Below are positions 46,688-55,431 of a DNA stretch of 64,000 nt, in pieces. Below the pieces are notes generated by a model. The model saw only the letters and a program-made list of their open reading frames with translations, did no database searches and had not been told where the DNA came from. The position numbers were made by a program, and so were the translations under genes. The stretch comes from Rodentibacter genomosp. 1 (GTDB lineage: Bacteria; Pseudomonadota; Gammaproteobacteria; Enterobacterales; Pasteurellaceae). How positions within the stretch are numbered: the stretch's first letter is position 1; each line of letters begins with the position of its first letter. The stretch covers positions 1 through 64,000 of the forward strand of contig NZ_MLHN01000014.1 in assembly GCF_001999285.1 (NCBI RefSeq). The letters run 5' to 3'.

Positions 46688-48061
46688 TTATTTTCCTGAT
46701 TGGGTTTCTGTTTTTGGTTTTATCCCTTGTAAGCTTCCCCCTTGTTTTAGAATCCTTGGTGTAACAAAAATGACAAGCTCACGCTTCTGATGCCGCTCGG
46801 TTTCCTTACTAAATAATCGCTTGACTAACGGTATATCGCCCAATACGGGGACTTTATCAACACCTTTGGTGATCGTATCGTGAAACACACCGCCTAATAC
46901 AATGGTTTCTCCGTCTTTCGCAAAGACTTGCGTATTGATTTCTTGTTTATCAATGGACACCACTTCATTATTCTGCTGCCCATAAGATAGCCGGCTTCCC
47001 GGTGAATTCTGGCTTACCAATAAATCCAACAGAATATTATTATCTTTCGAAATATGTGGTGTGACTTCTAACCCTAATACGGCTTCACGAAACTCAACGG
47101 ATTGTGTCTCGTTTTTGCCATTTGTCACCACATAAGGAATTTCCGTACCTTGTTTAATACTGGCGCTTTTCTTATTTGTGGTCAGCAACCTTGGGCTTGC
47201 AATAATTTCGACATTATTTTCACGCTCAAGGGCGGTCAATTCTAAATCTAATAGTCTCCCATTAATTTTTGCCACTTGTAATGCAAGCGAACCTGCCGGT
47301 GTGATATTAGTCGCAAAATTGACATTCAAGTTATCCGTTAAATTCGAAAAACCATTCGCCGCAAGGCTTCCGCTGACACGATGAGCATTTTCTGCCGGTG
47401 AAAAAATGCCCCAACGAACCCCCAACTCTTTAAGGCTTTCATCCGTGATGGTGACAATACGAGCTTCAATGGCAATTTGCTCTATGGGTTTATCCAGTTC
47501 GGCAATCAGTTTTACCAGATTTTTGACGGATTTTGCCTCATCTTGAATAATCAATACATTACTCCGATCATCAAATGCAATACTTCCCACGGTAGAGAGT
47601 AATGAGCCGCTACCGGTCGTAAGTGATTTCATCACTTCGGAGGCTTTCGCAAAATGAAGTTTAATGGTTTTATTCACAAGGGGAGAGGAAGGTATTTTTA
47701 TGTGATCCAAGACCTCTTGCCCTGTGGGTAATGATGACATTGCCGTAGAAGCCAAGGTTTTTTTTCCTAAGTAATGAATTCCATCTTCCAATCGTAAGGA
47801 AAGCCCTTTCATTTTTGCGACAGAACGCAATACCCGCTCAAAATCAACATGATCTAATTGTAATGAAAGCGAACCTTCTAATTCGTCATCAATAATTAAA
47901 TTACGTCCCTGTGCCAACGCAAGTTCTTGTAGGCTAGACACCATAGGGGCTTGCTTCAATCGAATAGAAAAAACCTGATTATCCGCGAATTCTGCCGCAA
48001 ACAAATCGGCACAATAAAAACTTAGTAAAAAGAGACCGCACTTTTTAAGCCATATCTTCAT
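46688..48061 (-). CDS. comE: Competence secretin ComE (PilQ-like)
   Basis: Outer-membrane secretin pore for the type IV pilus/DNA uptake machine. The 457-residue protein has a signal peptide (LFLLSFYCADLFA) and N domains (VLRSVAKMKGLSLRLEDGIH), and a secretin core with NVEIIASPRLLTTNKKSASI, IKQGTEIPYVV and VPVLGDIPLVKRLFSKE, all typical. It shares an operon with comD and comF. The downstream neighbour starts 2 bases after its stop. Confidence 0.96.
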   Translation of the reverse strand: MKIWLKKCGLFLLSFYCADLFAAEFADNQVFSIRLKQAPMVSSLQELALAQGRNLIIDDELEGSLSLQLDHVDFERVLRSVAKMKGLSLRLEDGIHYLGKKTLASTAMSSLPTGQEVLDHIKIPSSPLVNKTIKLHFAKASEVMKSLTTGSGSLLSTVGSIAFDDRSNVLIIQDEAKSVKNLVKLIAELDKPIEQIAIEARIVTITDESLKELGVRWGIFSPAENAHRVSGSLAANGFSNLTDNLNVNFATNITPAGSLALQVAKINGRLLDLELTALERENNVEIIASPRLLTTNKKSASIKQGTEIPYVVTNGKNETQSVEFREAVLGLEVTPHISKDNNILLDLLVSQNSPGSRLSYGQQNNEVVSIDKQEINTQVFAKDGETIVLGGVFHDTITKGVDKVPVLGDIPLVKRLFSKETERHQKRELVIFVTPRILKQGGSLQGIKPKTETQSGK

Positions 48062-48069
48062 ATTTTCTC

Positions 48070-48462
48070 CTAAAATCTAAGTTCTAAGGGGGTAGTTTGT
48101 TCACATTGCCCTACTTTTGAACGCAATAACGTTATGCCACTTTTTTCGATCTGCTGTACTAAATACCCTTCTTGCCCTAACCTGTAACCCTGTTTAACCA
48201 TGATCAATTGTTGTTGAGGATCTAAAAACAGCGCCTCCGGTCTATTTTTGTAAAGTATTACACCCACTAATTTCAGCTGTTCAAAAGCACTTTCTGTGGC
48301 AAAGGAGGGTTCTTTAAACGCACATTTTTCTTTTGTTATTTTAGGGAGATTCACTTTATTTTCCCCAGTTTGGCGTTGAGTGTGATCAAAGGGATCTGCG
48401 GCGACCGCATTAAGGCTGAAAAGTAGGCAGCCCAATTCTAAAAAATGACGAGCTTTCAACAT
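48070..48462 (-). CDS. comD: Competence protein ComD (PilP-like)
   Basis: A 130-residue small periplasmic or membrane-anchored protein with a signal sequence (LELGCLLFSLNAVAA). The C-terminal half (QLKLVGVILYKNRPEALFLD, then VKQGYRLGQEGYLVQQIEKS) is a PilP-type pilot domain that contacts the secretin. It lies between comC and comE; gggaggaa precedes the ATG. The name follows operon order. Confidence 0.9.
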   Translation of the reverse strand: MLKARHFLELGCLLFSLNAVAADPFDHTQRQTGENKVNLPKITKEKCAFKEPSFATESAFEQLKLVGVILYKNRPEALFLDPQQQLIMVKQGYRLGQEGYLVQQIEKSGITLLRSKVGQCEQTTPLELRF

Positions 48463-48464
48463 CC

Positions 48465-48983
48465 TTATTCCTCCCTTTTAAGTTGTAAAACAATGTTGCT
48501 TTGTACCTTTCCACTTTCTGCTTTTTCCATCGCAAGTTGCACGAAAGAAAGTGAGCGTTGTTGTACTAAAAGTGCGGTAAGAAAATGATATAAATATTGA
48601 AATTGCCCTTCTAATTGAATCTGCAAAATCGGGCGTGAGGAAAAATCCCATTGGTAAACGATCAGTTCAATGTCATTACTCATTAATTGATGAATTTGTT
48701 CATCTAAAGCGACAATTTGCTTGGTGAGCTGAGGTGATAATTCATGCTGATTAGAATGTTTTTTCAAAGTGGAAAGTAATTTGTCTTGATGAGCTAATTC
48801 TATTGATTGCTGTGCGATTTCCTGTGCTAACGTTTGCCGTTGCCGCTCAGTTTTCCAGCCCTCCAAAAGAATAGAAAAATTGACTGCACCTAAACAACAG
48901 ATAAAAAAGCCCCAATGATACATTTTTGGCAATATCAACCACTTTTCAATAATGGGTATTCGCTGTTTAATTAGACGTCTCAT
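48465..48983 (-). CDS. comC: Competence protein ComC (PilO-like)
   Basis: A 172-residue inner-membrane protein with one N-terminal membrane segment (MYHWGFFICCLGAVNFSILL), a coiled-coil segment (WKTERQRQTLAQEIAQQSIE) and a small periplasmic domain, as in PilO. It overlaps comB by ATGA and is followed closely by comD. Assignment is by position in the comABCDEF operon and topology. Confidence 0.9.
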   Translation of the reverse strand: MRRLIKQRIPIIEKWLILPKMYHWGFFICCLGAVNFSILLEGWKTERQRQTLAQEIAQQSIELAHQDKLLSTLKKHSNQHELSPQLTKQIVALDEQIHQLMSNDIELIVYQWDFSSRPILQIQLEGQFQYLYHFLTALLVQQRSLSFVQLAMEKAESGKVQSNIVLQLKREE

Positions 48984-49498
48984 TTATCACCTCTTACTAT
49001 TTCTAGGGAGAGATCAACCTGAAAAACCAAGCGTCCTTGTTCTGTTTTAAATTGTGTCAATTTAACGGTGTTGAAATGCGAACTCAGAAATTCGTGCAAT
49101 AATTCAAATTCCTGTTGTGATAAACAAAACCCATTCAGCTGAATCCGTTCTTCATTAAGACTGAATATTTCCAGCTCACCTTGTTGAAAAGGAAATTGAG
49201 GTAACAAAGACAAAACTTGTTCAACCGTATCAGATTCAATGGCTTGCCACCCTGTTAAAGAGTGTATCCTCTGTTTTATTTGGGCAATATTTTGGACAGT
49301 TTGCGTTAGATGACTTTTTTGTTGTTCAAACTGCTGTAATTGCACATTTAATGCCTCTTTTTGTTGGTGTTGAAACCAACTCAGTGCAACATATAGCAAA
49401 AAAGCAATTCCCAACACGATAAACGTTTTGAGCCAAAACAGAAACAGCAATTGCCGATATTTCTCTAGCCGCCAAGGCAGTAAATTAATGCCGTTCAT
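48980..49498 (-). CDS. comB: Competence protein ComB (PilN-like)
   Basis: A 172-residue inner-membrane protein that begins MNGINLLPWRLEKYRQLLFL, the PilN signature NLLPWR; a membrane segment follows (WLKTFIVLGIAFLLYVALSW) and a coiled coil (QFEQQKSHLTQTVQNIAQIK). The ATG at 49498 is preferred over the one at 49510 because gag lies just upstream and the NLLPWR start is near the N-terminus. It overlaps comA by 14 bases. Confidence 0.9.
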   Translation of the reverse strand: MNGINLLPWRLEKYRQLLFLFWLKTFIVLGIAFLLYVALSWFQHQQKEALNVQLQQFEQQKSHLTQTVQNIAQIKQRIHSLTGWQAIESDTVEQVLSLLPQFPFQQGELEIFSLNEERIQLNGFCLSQQEFELLHEFLSSHFNTVKLTQFKTEQGRLVFQVDLSLEIVRGDK

Positions 49499-50318
49499 TA
49501 AGATTCTCATTTAAAAGTGCGGTCGAAAAATCAACATTATTTTGAGGTAAATCCCTTTGCCACAACGCATTTCCTAAGGCAATAAAAGGCAAGTTTATAG
49601 TAACCCGTTGCCAATTTTCCGGTAAATTTATTTGTTCAGTGTCGGATGTTTGATATACATAAACATGCGCAATCTCAACCTCAAAGCGTTGGCAAAATTG
49701 TGTATAAAGTGCGGTTAAGTTTTCCCTTGTTTGTAAGACCTGCAATCCTTGGGGGGCGGGACGGATAGCAAAACAATGGCATTCATCTTGGTATAAATAC
49801 AATGAATCCTCTTGTTCTTCACCTAAAAGGAAACGAAATGTACGTAAAATGGCATGATAGGCGACATCTAATACATCGAGAGATAAGCGTCCATAGATTT
49901 TTTGCGTTTCCTGAGCCACTTGTCGGCGAACGGCATAAATTTCTAAACGAAAACCTTGTTTTAACGGTGTTGAAATGTAATCAAACCACAGTTCTTCAAA
50001 AGGGATCGGCAATTCTTTTTGTAGGACAAAACGACATTGTTGCTCACATTCTTGCACATTCAATCTATGAGGTAAAAGTAAGGTTTTTGACCAAATCAAA
50101 TGAGGCAAAATACAACCTACACAGCGTAATTTTAAACGGGTTTGTGGAAAATCCTGCACGAGACGTGCCATGACTTGGGCTTCAATATTCCTTTCATCGT
50201 CCGGAAGTGAAAAAGATTGGACTTGATTTTGGCTGTTCAACCAAACAAATTGAAATTGATCCCGTTGTTGATGAACGCCAATTTGTATTATTTGCCGTTT
50301 TTTATAAGGTATTGGCAT
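49485..50318 (-). CDS. comA: Competence protein ComA (PilM-like)
   Basis: A 277-residue cytoplasmic actin-like protein that recruits ComB/C. It resembles the PilM pilus-assembly ATPase: QIGVHQQRDQFQFVWLNSQN at the N-terminus, then FVLQKELPIPFEELWFDYIS. First gene of the competence operon and divergent from mrcA. Natural competence genes of this family are controlled by Sxy and CRP through CRP-S sites; a clear one is not obvious in the 98-base gap, only a weak palindrome (50366-50382). Confidence 0.9.
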   Translation of the reverse strand: MPIPYKKRQIIQIGVHQQRDQFQFVWLNSQNQVQSFSLPDDERNIEAQVMARLVQDFPQTRLKLRCVGCILPHLIWSKTLLLPHRLNVQECEQQCRFVLQKELPIPFEELWFDYISTPLKQGFRLEIYAVRRQVAQETQKIYGRLSLDVLDVAYHAILRTFRFLLGEEQEDSLYLYQDECHCFAIRPAPQGLQVLQTRENLTALYTQFCQRFEVEIAHVYVYQTSDTEQINLPENWQRVTINLPFIALGNALWQRDLPQNNVDFSTALLNENLNERH

Positions 50319-50365
50319 ATGCTTTTCCTATTATTTAGGCGGTGAATCTTTTATACTTATTAGCC

Positions 50366-50382
50366 AAATCATAATGTGATTT
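50366..50382. promoter_or_regulatory. Weak palindrome in the comA/mrcA gap (possible CRP-S-type site)
   Basis: aaatca-taatg-tgattt is a 6-5-6 inverted repeat 47 bases from the comA start. It contains tgtga but not the usual paired TGCGA/TCGCA halves of CRP-S sites, so the assignment is doubtful. Confidence 0.25.
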
Positions 50383-50416
50383 TATTTATTATCATCAATC
50401 AAGAGAGAATTTTACG

Positions 50417-53026
50417 ATGAGGATCGCAAAATTAATATTTAGTAGCCTCTTAACCCTATGTATTTTAGGGCTAGTCGCGGGCGGTGTATTTTATCTCCAC
50501 TTAAAGTCTGAATTACCTTCAGTAGAAACGTTGAAAAATGTCGAATTGCAACAACCGATGCAGATTTACACGGCGGATGGAAAATTAATCGGAGAAGTGG
50601 GGGAACAGCGTCGTATTCCGGTGAAATTAGAAAACGTACCGCCACGTTTAATTGAAGCTTTCTTAGCCACTGAAGATAGTCGTTTTTATGATCACCATGG
50701 GATTGATCCGATAGGTATTGCCCGAGCATTGTTTGTCGCACTCAGCAATGGTGGGGCTTCTCAAGGTGCCAGTACGATTACTCAACAATTAGCACGTAAC
50801 TTTTTCCTAACACCGGAAAAGACACTTATACGTAAAGCTCGGGAAGTGGTGCTTGCCATTGAAATTGAAAACGCCTTAAACAAGCAGGAAATTCTTGAAC
50901 TTTATTTGAACAAAATTTTCTTAGGCTACCGTTCTTATGGTATTGCAGCAGCGGCACAAACCTATTTTGGTAAATCCTTGGATGAGCTGACTTTGTCGGA
51001 AATGGCAATGATTGCAGGTTTACCTAAAGCCCCTTCAACAATGAATCCTTTGTATTCTCCAAAACGTGCTGAAGAGCGTCGTAATATTGTTTTGGCACGA
51101 ATGCTTGATGAAAAATACATCACGAAAGAGGAATATAACACGGCGCTCAAAGAGCCGCTCACCGCAACCTATCATGGTGCAAAATTTGATTTCAGGGCAG
51201 ATTATGTCACGGAAATGGTACGTCAAGAAATGGTAAAACGTTTTGGTGAAGAGAATGCTTATACCCGCGGTTATAAAGTTTTCACAACCGTCCTTTCCAA
51301 AGATCAAGCCGAAGCACAAAAAGCCGTACGTGATAATTTGATCAACTATGATATGCGTCATGGTTGGCGTGGCGGTGCACCGTTGTGGAAAAAAGGCGAG
51401 ACGGCATGGGAGCATGAACGTATCGTTGCTTTCTTGAAACAACTTCCAAATTCAGATCCTTTTATTCCTGCGGCCGTCACCGCATTAAATAAAAATGGGG
51501 CAGAATTATTGCTAGCGAATAATCAAACGATGCACCTTTCAAGCAATGCGATGCGTTGGGCAGGAAAATCACCGGTCAAAGCGGGTGAACAAATTTGGAT
51601 TCGCCAACGTGATAATGGTGAATGGATTTTAGGACAAATTCCGGCAGCCAACTCTGCTCTCGTTTCTTTAAATTCCGACAATGGCGCCATTGAAGCATTA
51701 GTGGGTGGTTTTAGCTTTGAGCAAAGCAAATTTAACCGTGCAACACAATCATTGGTTCAAGTCGGTTCTTCCTTCAAACCCTTTATTTATGCGGCCGCAT
51801 TGGAAAAAGGCTTAACCCTTTCCAGTGTGTTACAAGATAGCCCAATCTCGATCTCCAAACCGGGGCAAAAGGTATGGAATCCAAAAAACTCACCGGATCG
51901 CTATGATGGGCCAATGCGTTTACGGGTAGGATTAGGACAATCAAAAAATATGATTGCGATTCGTGCCTTACAAACCGCTGGTATTGGTTTTACCGCTGAT
52001 TTCTTACAACGTTTTGGCTTTAAGCGTGAACAATATTTTGCTAGTGAAGCCCTTGCTTTGGGCGCAGCCTCCTTCACTCCGCTTGAAATGGCACGGGCTT
52101 ACGCTGTATTTGATAATGGTGGCTTTTTAATTGACCCTTATATTATTGAAAAAATTCAAGACAATAATGGTAAGGATTTATTCATTGCAAATCCTAAAAT
52201 TGCTTGTATCACCTGCCACGATATTCCGGTCATTTACGGTGAAACAAAAGACAAAATTGATGGCTTCCAGAATATTGCCAAACCTGATGATTTAAAAGTG
52301 GCAAAAGGTAATACTAACACGGATACGGAAGAAGATGTTCAACCTGAAAATGTGCCTGACTTACCGGAACTGCAAGCACAGAGTGGCGTGTTAAATGAGG
52401 GGGCGGTTAATCTGATGGCTGATGCAAAAGACGAAAGTGCCAGAGTGCAATATGCACCACGTGTTATCAGTGGAGAGCTAGCATTTTTAATTCGCAGTGC
52501 ATTAAATACGGCCATTTACGGAGAGCAAGGATTAAGTTGGAAAGGAACCAGCTGGCGGATGTCAAAAGAAATGAAATACCGCAGTGATATTGGCGGTAAA
52601 ACCGGAACAACAAATAGTTCAAAAGTGGCTTGGTATGCCGGTTTTGGGGCAAATCTCGTTACCACTACCTATGTCGGCTTTGATGATAATAAGCGTGTAT
52701 TAGGCCGAGGTGAATCCGGAGGTAAAACAGCAATGCCTGCATGGATCGCTTATATGAAAGTTGCGCTTGCCGATACCCCTGAAAGAAACCTTAATTTACC
52801 GCCAAATATTATGGAAAAAACGATCGACAGTAACTCCGGATTACTCTCGGAATACGGTGGGCGGAAAGAATACTTTATCGTAGGTACAGAACCAAAACGA
52901 ACCTATGTGGCCGAAATGAAGGAACGTGGTTATTACGTACCACCTGAATTACAACAACGCTTAAACGGTGGAACAGGAAAAATACAAGATGCCACCCCGG
53001 TTGCACAACCGGAAGAATTATTCTAA
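50417..53026 (+). CDS. mrcA: Penicillin-binding protein 1A
   Basis: Bifunctional class A PBP that polymerises glycan and cross-links peptides. The 869-residue chain has one N-terminal membrane anchor (LLTLCILGLVAGGVFYLHL), a GT51 glycosyltransferase domain with EDSRFYDHHGIDPIGIARA and GASTITQQLARNFFLT, and a transpeptidase domain with SSFKPFIYA (SxxK), SKN (GQSKNMIAI) and the KTGTT box (GGKTGTTNSSKVAWYAG). Length and order fit PBP1a. It is divergent from comA, the arrangement known in H. influenzae. Confidence 0.97.
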   Translation: MRIAKLIFSSLLTLCILGLVAGGVFYLHLKSELPSVETLKNVELQQPMQIYTADGKLIGEVGEQRRIPVKLENVPPRLIEAFLATEDSRFYDHHGIDPIGIARALFVALSNGGASQGASTITQQLARNFFLTPEKTLIRKAREVVLAIEIENALNKQEILELYLNKIFLGYRSYGIAAAAQTYFGKSLDELTLSEMAMIAGLPKAPSTMNPLYSPKRAEERRNIVLARMLDEKYITKEEYNTALKEPLTATYHGAKFDFRADYVTEMVRQEMVKRFGEENAYTRGYKVFTTVLSKDQAEAQKAVRDNLINYDMRHGWRGGAPLWKKGETAWEHERIVAFLKQLPNSDPFIPAAVTALNKNGAELLLANNQTMHLSSNAMRWAGKSPVKAGEQIWIRQRDNGEWILGQIPAANSALVSLNSDNGAIEALVGGFSFEQSKFNRATQSLVQVGSSFKPFIYAAALEKGLTLSSVLQDSPISISKPGQKVWNPKNSPDRYDGPMRLRVGLGQSKNMIAIRALQTAGIGFTADFLQRFGFKREQYFASEALALGAASFTPLEMARAYAVFDNGGFLIDPYIIEKIQDNNGKDLFIANPKIACITCHDIPVIYGETKDKIDGFQNIAKPDDLKVAKGNTNTDTEEDVQPENVPDLPELQAQSGVLNEGAVNLMADAKDESARVQYAPRVISGELAFLIRSALNTAIYGEQGLSWKGTSWRMSKEMKYRSDIGGKTGTTNSSKVAWYAGFGANLVTTTYVGFDDNKRVLGRGESGGKTAMPAWIAYMKVALADTPERNLNLPPNIMEKTIDSNSGLLSEYGGRKEYFIVGTEPKRTYVAEMKERGYYVPPELQQRLNGGTGKIQDATPVAQPEELF

Positions 53027-53237
53027 TCAGAGTATTACGTTGCTATGGGATTTGGTTTTAAAACGGATACTCTCGGTGTCCCTACGAATAAAACAAAAAT
53101 CCGGTTTGAACAGCAATGTGACGCTATATCATCACTAAAGTGCGGTTAATTTTATTCACTCCTTTGGCGCTATTGGAAAAGCCAACATTCAAAAAACTTG
53201 TTTTTTGTAACCGCACTTTTTAACGAAAAGGACAACT

Positions 53238-54083
53238 ATGCTGAGTTATCGTCATTCCTTCCATGCAGGCAATCATGCCGATGTGTTAAAACATATTGTG
53301 CTTATGCTCATTTTGGAAAATCTGAAACTCAAAGAAAAAGGGTTTTATTATTTGGATACACACTCTGGTGTGGGACGTTATCGTTTATCCTCAGACGAAT
53401 CGGAAAAAACCGGTGAATATAAAGAAGGAATTGGTCGCTTGTGGGGACAAAGCGATTTACCGGAGGAAGTGAGCCGCTATGTGGATCTAATCAAAAATCT
53501 TAATTATGGTGGAAAAGTACTTCGTTATTATGCCGGCTCTCCGATGATTGCCGCACAATTACTACGCCCGCAAGATCGTGCATTATTCACAGAATTACAC
53601 CCAAGCGATTACCCGCTCTTACGCAATAATTTTAAAGAATTTAAAAATATTACTGTAAAGTGTGACGATGGTTTTCAACAAGTTAAATCAACCTTACCTC
53701 CAAAGGAACGCCGTGGATTAGTATTGGTTGATCCGCCCTATGAGCTTAAAGAAGATTATGATTTAGTCGTCAAAGCCATAGAGGAAGGTTATAAACGTTT
53801 TGCTACCGGTACTTATGCTATCTGGTATCCCGTGGTGCTACGCCAACAAACTAAACGTATTTTTAAAGGATTGGAAGCAAGCGGTATTCGTAAAATTCTG
53901 AAAATTGAACTGGCAGTTCGCCCTGATAGCGATCAGCGGGGGATGACAGCAAGCGGTATGATTGTGATTAACCCGCCTTGGACGCTAGAAAATCAAATGA
54001 AAATGCTCCTGCCTTATCTCTCTAAAATTTTAGTACCTGAAGGTACAGGAAGTTGGAAAGTGGAATGGATCACGCCTGAATAA
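53238..54083 (+). CDS. rlmJ: 23S rRNA (adenine2030-N6)-methyltransferase
   Basis: Methylates A2030 of 23S rRNA. The 281 residues start MLSYRHSFHAGNHADVLKHI, the family signature, with the amino-methyltransferase motif DPPYEL (LVLVDPPYELKEDYDLVV) and GSPMIAAQLLRPQDR. Homologues are needed to use DNA as a nutrient in some bacteria. The ribosome site is weak (aaaaggac). It shares a bidirectional terminator with convergent hslO. An uptake signal pair lies in the gap upstream. Confidence 0.96.
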   Translation: MLSYRHSFHAGNHADVLKHIVLMLILENLKLKEKGFYYLDTHSGVGRYRLSSDESEKTGEYKEGIGRLWGQSDLPEEVSRYVDLIKNLNYGGKVLRYYAGSPMIAAQLLRPQDRALFTELHPSDYPLLRNNFKEFKNITVKCDDGFQQVKSTLPPKERRGLVLVDPPYELKEDYDLVVKAIEEGYKRFATGTYAIWYPVVLRQQTKRIFKGLEASGIRKILKIELAVRPDSDQRGMTASGMIVINPPWTLENQMKMLLPYLSKILVPEGTGSWKVEWITPE

Positions 54084-54114
54084 AACTCGGCAGGATTTGA
54101 CCGCACTTTTGATT

Positions 54115-54142
54115 CAAAAAATCCCGATTTCTCGGGATTTTT
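54115..54142. terminator. Bidirectional terminator between rlmJ and hslO
   Basis: aaaaaatcccgatttctcgggatttttt forms a compact stem with T-runs on both strands. Confidence 0.92.
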
Positions 54143-54157
54143 TGTTGGTTACTCTGC

Positions 54158-55024
54158 TTATGTGGCTGATTTTAACGCGGTGATAGCGTCTTTATTAAAG
54201 AAATAATGAGTACCACAACATTCGCATTGCATATCAATACTGCCTTTGTGTTCTTCTAAAATTTCATCAATCTCCGCATCAGGAATCAATAATAATGCGG
54301 CACCGGAACGCTCTGCCGAACAACCGCAAAAAAATTGAATGGCTTGTGGCGCATAGACTTCTACCGTTTCTTCGTGATAAAGTCGATACAGCATTTCTTC
54401 CGCCGGTAAACCGAATAATTCCTCATCTTTTGCCGTTGCCGCTAATGTGGCAAGATGTTCAAAATCCTCAGGCGAACCTTCACCATCAGGCATAATTTGT
54501 AATAACATTCCGGCTGCCACAGGTTTACCTGCATACTCCCCAGTGCGAATAATTAACTGGGTTTGAAGCTGCTCGGAGCGGGCAAAATAATCCTCTAAAC
54601 ATTCGGTAATGGTTGGCTTATCTAATCCAATGACGCCCTGATAACGCTCACCCTCTTTCGGTGCAATGGTGATCACCAATACACCTTTGCCAATCATTTC
54701 ATGCAGGGTCATTTCGGTTGATATTTCCCCTTCCACTCGAGCCAAAGCACGAATTTGTTGCTGATCATTGCCATTCACTAATGCAAGGCGAAGTGGACCG
54801 TCACCTTGAATTTGTACGGTAATATTGCCTTCAAATTTTAATGTCGCCGTAAGCAATGTGGTTGCCACCATCATTTCACCCAATAAATTCTGTACAGATT
54901 GTGGATAATGATGAGTGTTTAAAGTATCGACAAAACTTTGATTTAAACGCACCCATTCCCCACGAACAGCACGATTTTGGAAAAGATAGCGATAAAGTTT
55001 GTCATTGTCTTGTGTGTCATTCAT
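54158..55024 (-). CDS. hslO: 33-kDa redox-activated chaperone Hsp33
   Basis: Holdase chaperone switched on by oxidation and heat. The 288-residue protein has the N-terminal core (LYRYLFQNRAVRGEWVRLNQ) and the C-terminal zinc switch of four cysteines: CGC in IQFFCGCSAERSG and CECC in SIDMQCECCGTHYFF. The overall sequence is close to that of E. coli Hsp33. It is read leftward with a clear ribosome site (aaggaac). Confidence 0.97.
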   Translation of the reverse strand: MNDTQDNDKLYRYLFQNRAVRGEWVRLNQSFVDTLNTHHYPQSVQNLLGEMMVATTLLTATLKFEGNITVQIQGDGPLRLALVNGNDQQQIRALARVEGEISTEMTLHEMIGKGVLVITIAPKEGERYQGVIGLDKPTITECLEDYFARSEQLQTQLIIRTGEYAGKPVAAGMLLQIMPDGEGSPEDFEHLATLAATAKDEELFGLPAEEMLYRLYHEETVEVYAPQAIQFFCGCSAERSGAALLLIPDAEIDEILEEHKGSIDMQCECCGTHYFFNKDAITALKSAT

Positions 55025-55193
55025 ATTTTGTTCCTTATTAAAGTGAACTAGAAAGTGCGGTCACTAAAAACAAAGTTTTTTAAACGTTAGCTCTGCCAAC
55101 GGATCCAAAGGAATGAATAAATCACTTAGTGATTTATGAATAATTTTCGGTATTATGTAGCAGTTGCACAAATTTGTTTTTGAGTTAGCTTGT
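55025..55193. other. Gap between hslO and the repeat element
   Basis: The 407-base gap 55025-55431 contains the hslO promoter region, one uptake signal (near 55052), repeat copy B (55194-55275) and the porin terminator (55383-55414). No open frame with a good start or RNA gene is seen. Confidence 0.6.
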
Positions 55194-55275
55194 AGGGACA
55201 CACTGCGTGTGTCCGTTATAAAGTTAAATCATTTCAATATGTTAAAATGCGGACACACGCAGTGTGTCCCTACAT
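55194..55275. repeat. REP/MITE-like 82-base inverted-repeat element, copy B
   Basis: Perfect 24-base terminal inverted repeats (left gtagggacacactgcgtgtg..., right its exact complement) flank a 34-base AT-rich centre. Each terminus is itself an 8-3-8 palindrome, ggacacac-gca-gtgtgtcc. A near-full copy in inverse orientation lies at 45024-45100. It could fold into two hairpins, like REP/BIME units. Confidence 0.85.
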
Positions 55276-55382
55276 ATCGTTGAAATTTCTATTTCTGGGC
55301 ATTTGTTACATAATACCGAGAATTTTTACCGTACTTTTAGCTTGTGCTGTATTATGGGGGCATTTTAGGCAATTGCAATCCT

Positions 55383-55414
55383 AAAGAAAAAGCGAGCCAC
55401 TTCTGACTCGCTTT
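55383..55414 (-). terminator. Rho-independent terminator of the porin gene
   Basis: aaagcgag (55389-55396) and ctcgcttt (55407-55414), followed on the minus strand by ttttcttta. Confidence 0.85.
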
Positions 55415-55431
55415 GATAGCGGTAAATTTGA

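Noticed and set aside
50366-50382. CRP-S site for the competence operon
   Set aside because: The paired TGCGA/TCGCA halves are missing, so only a low-confidence regulatory entry is given.
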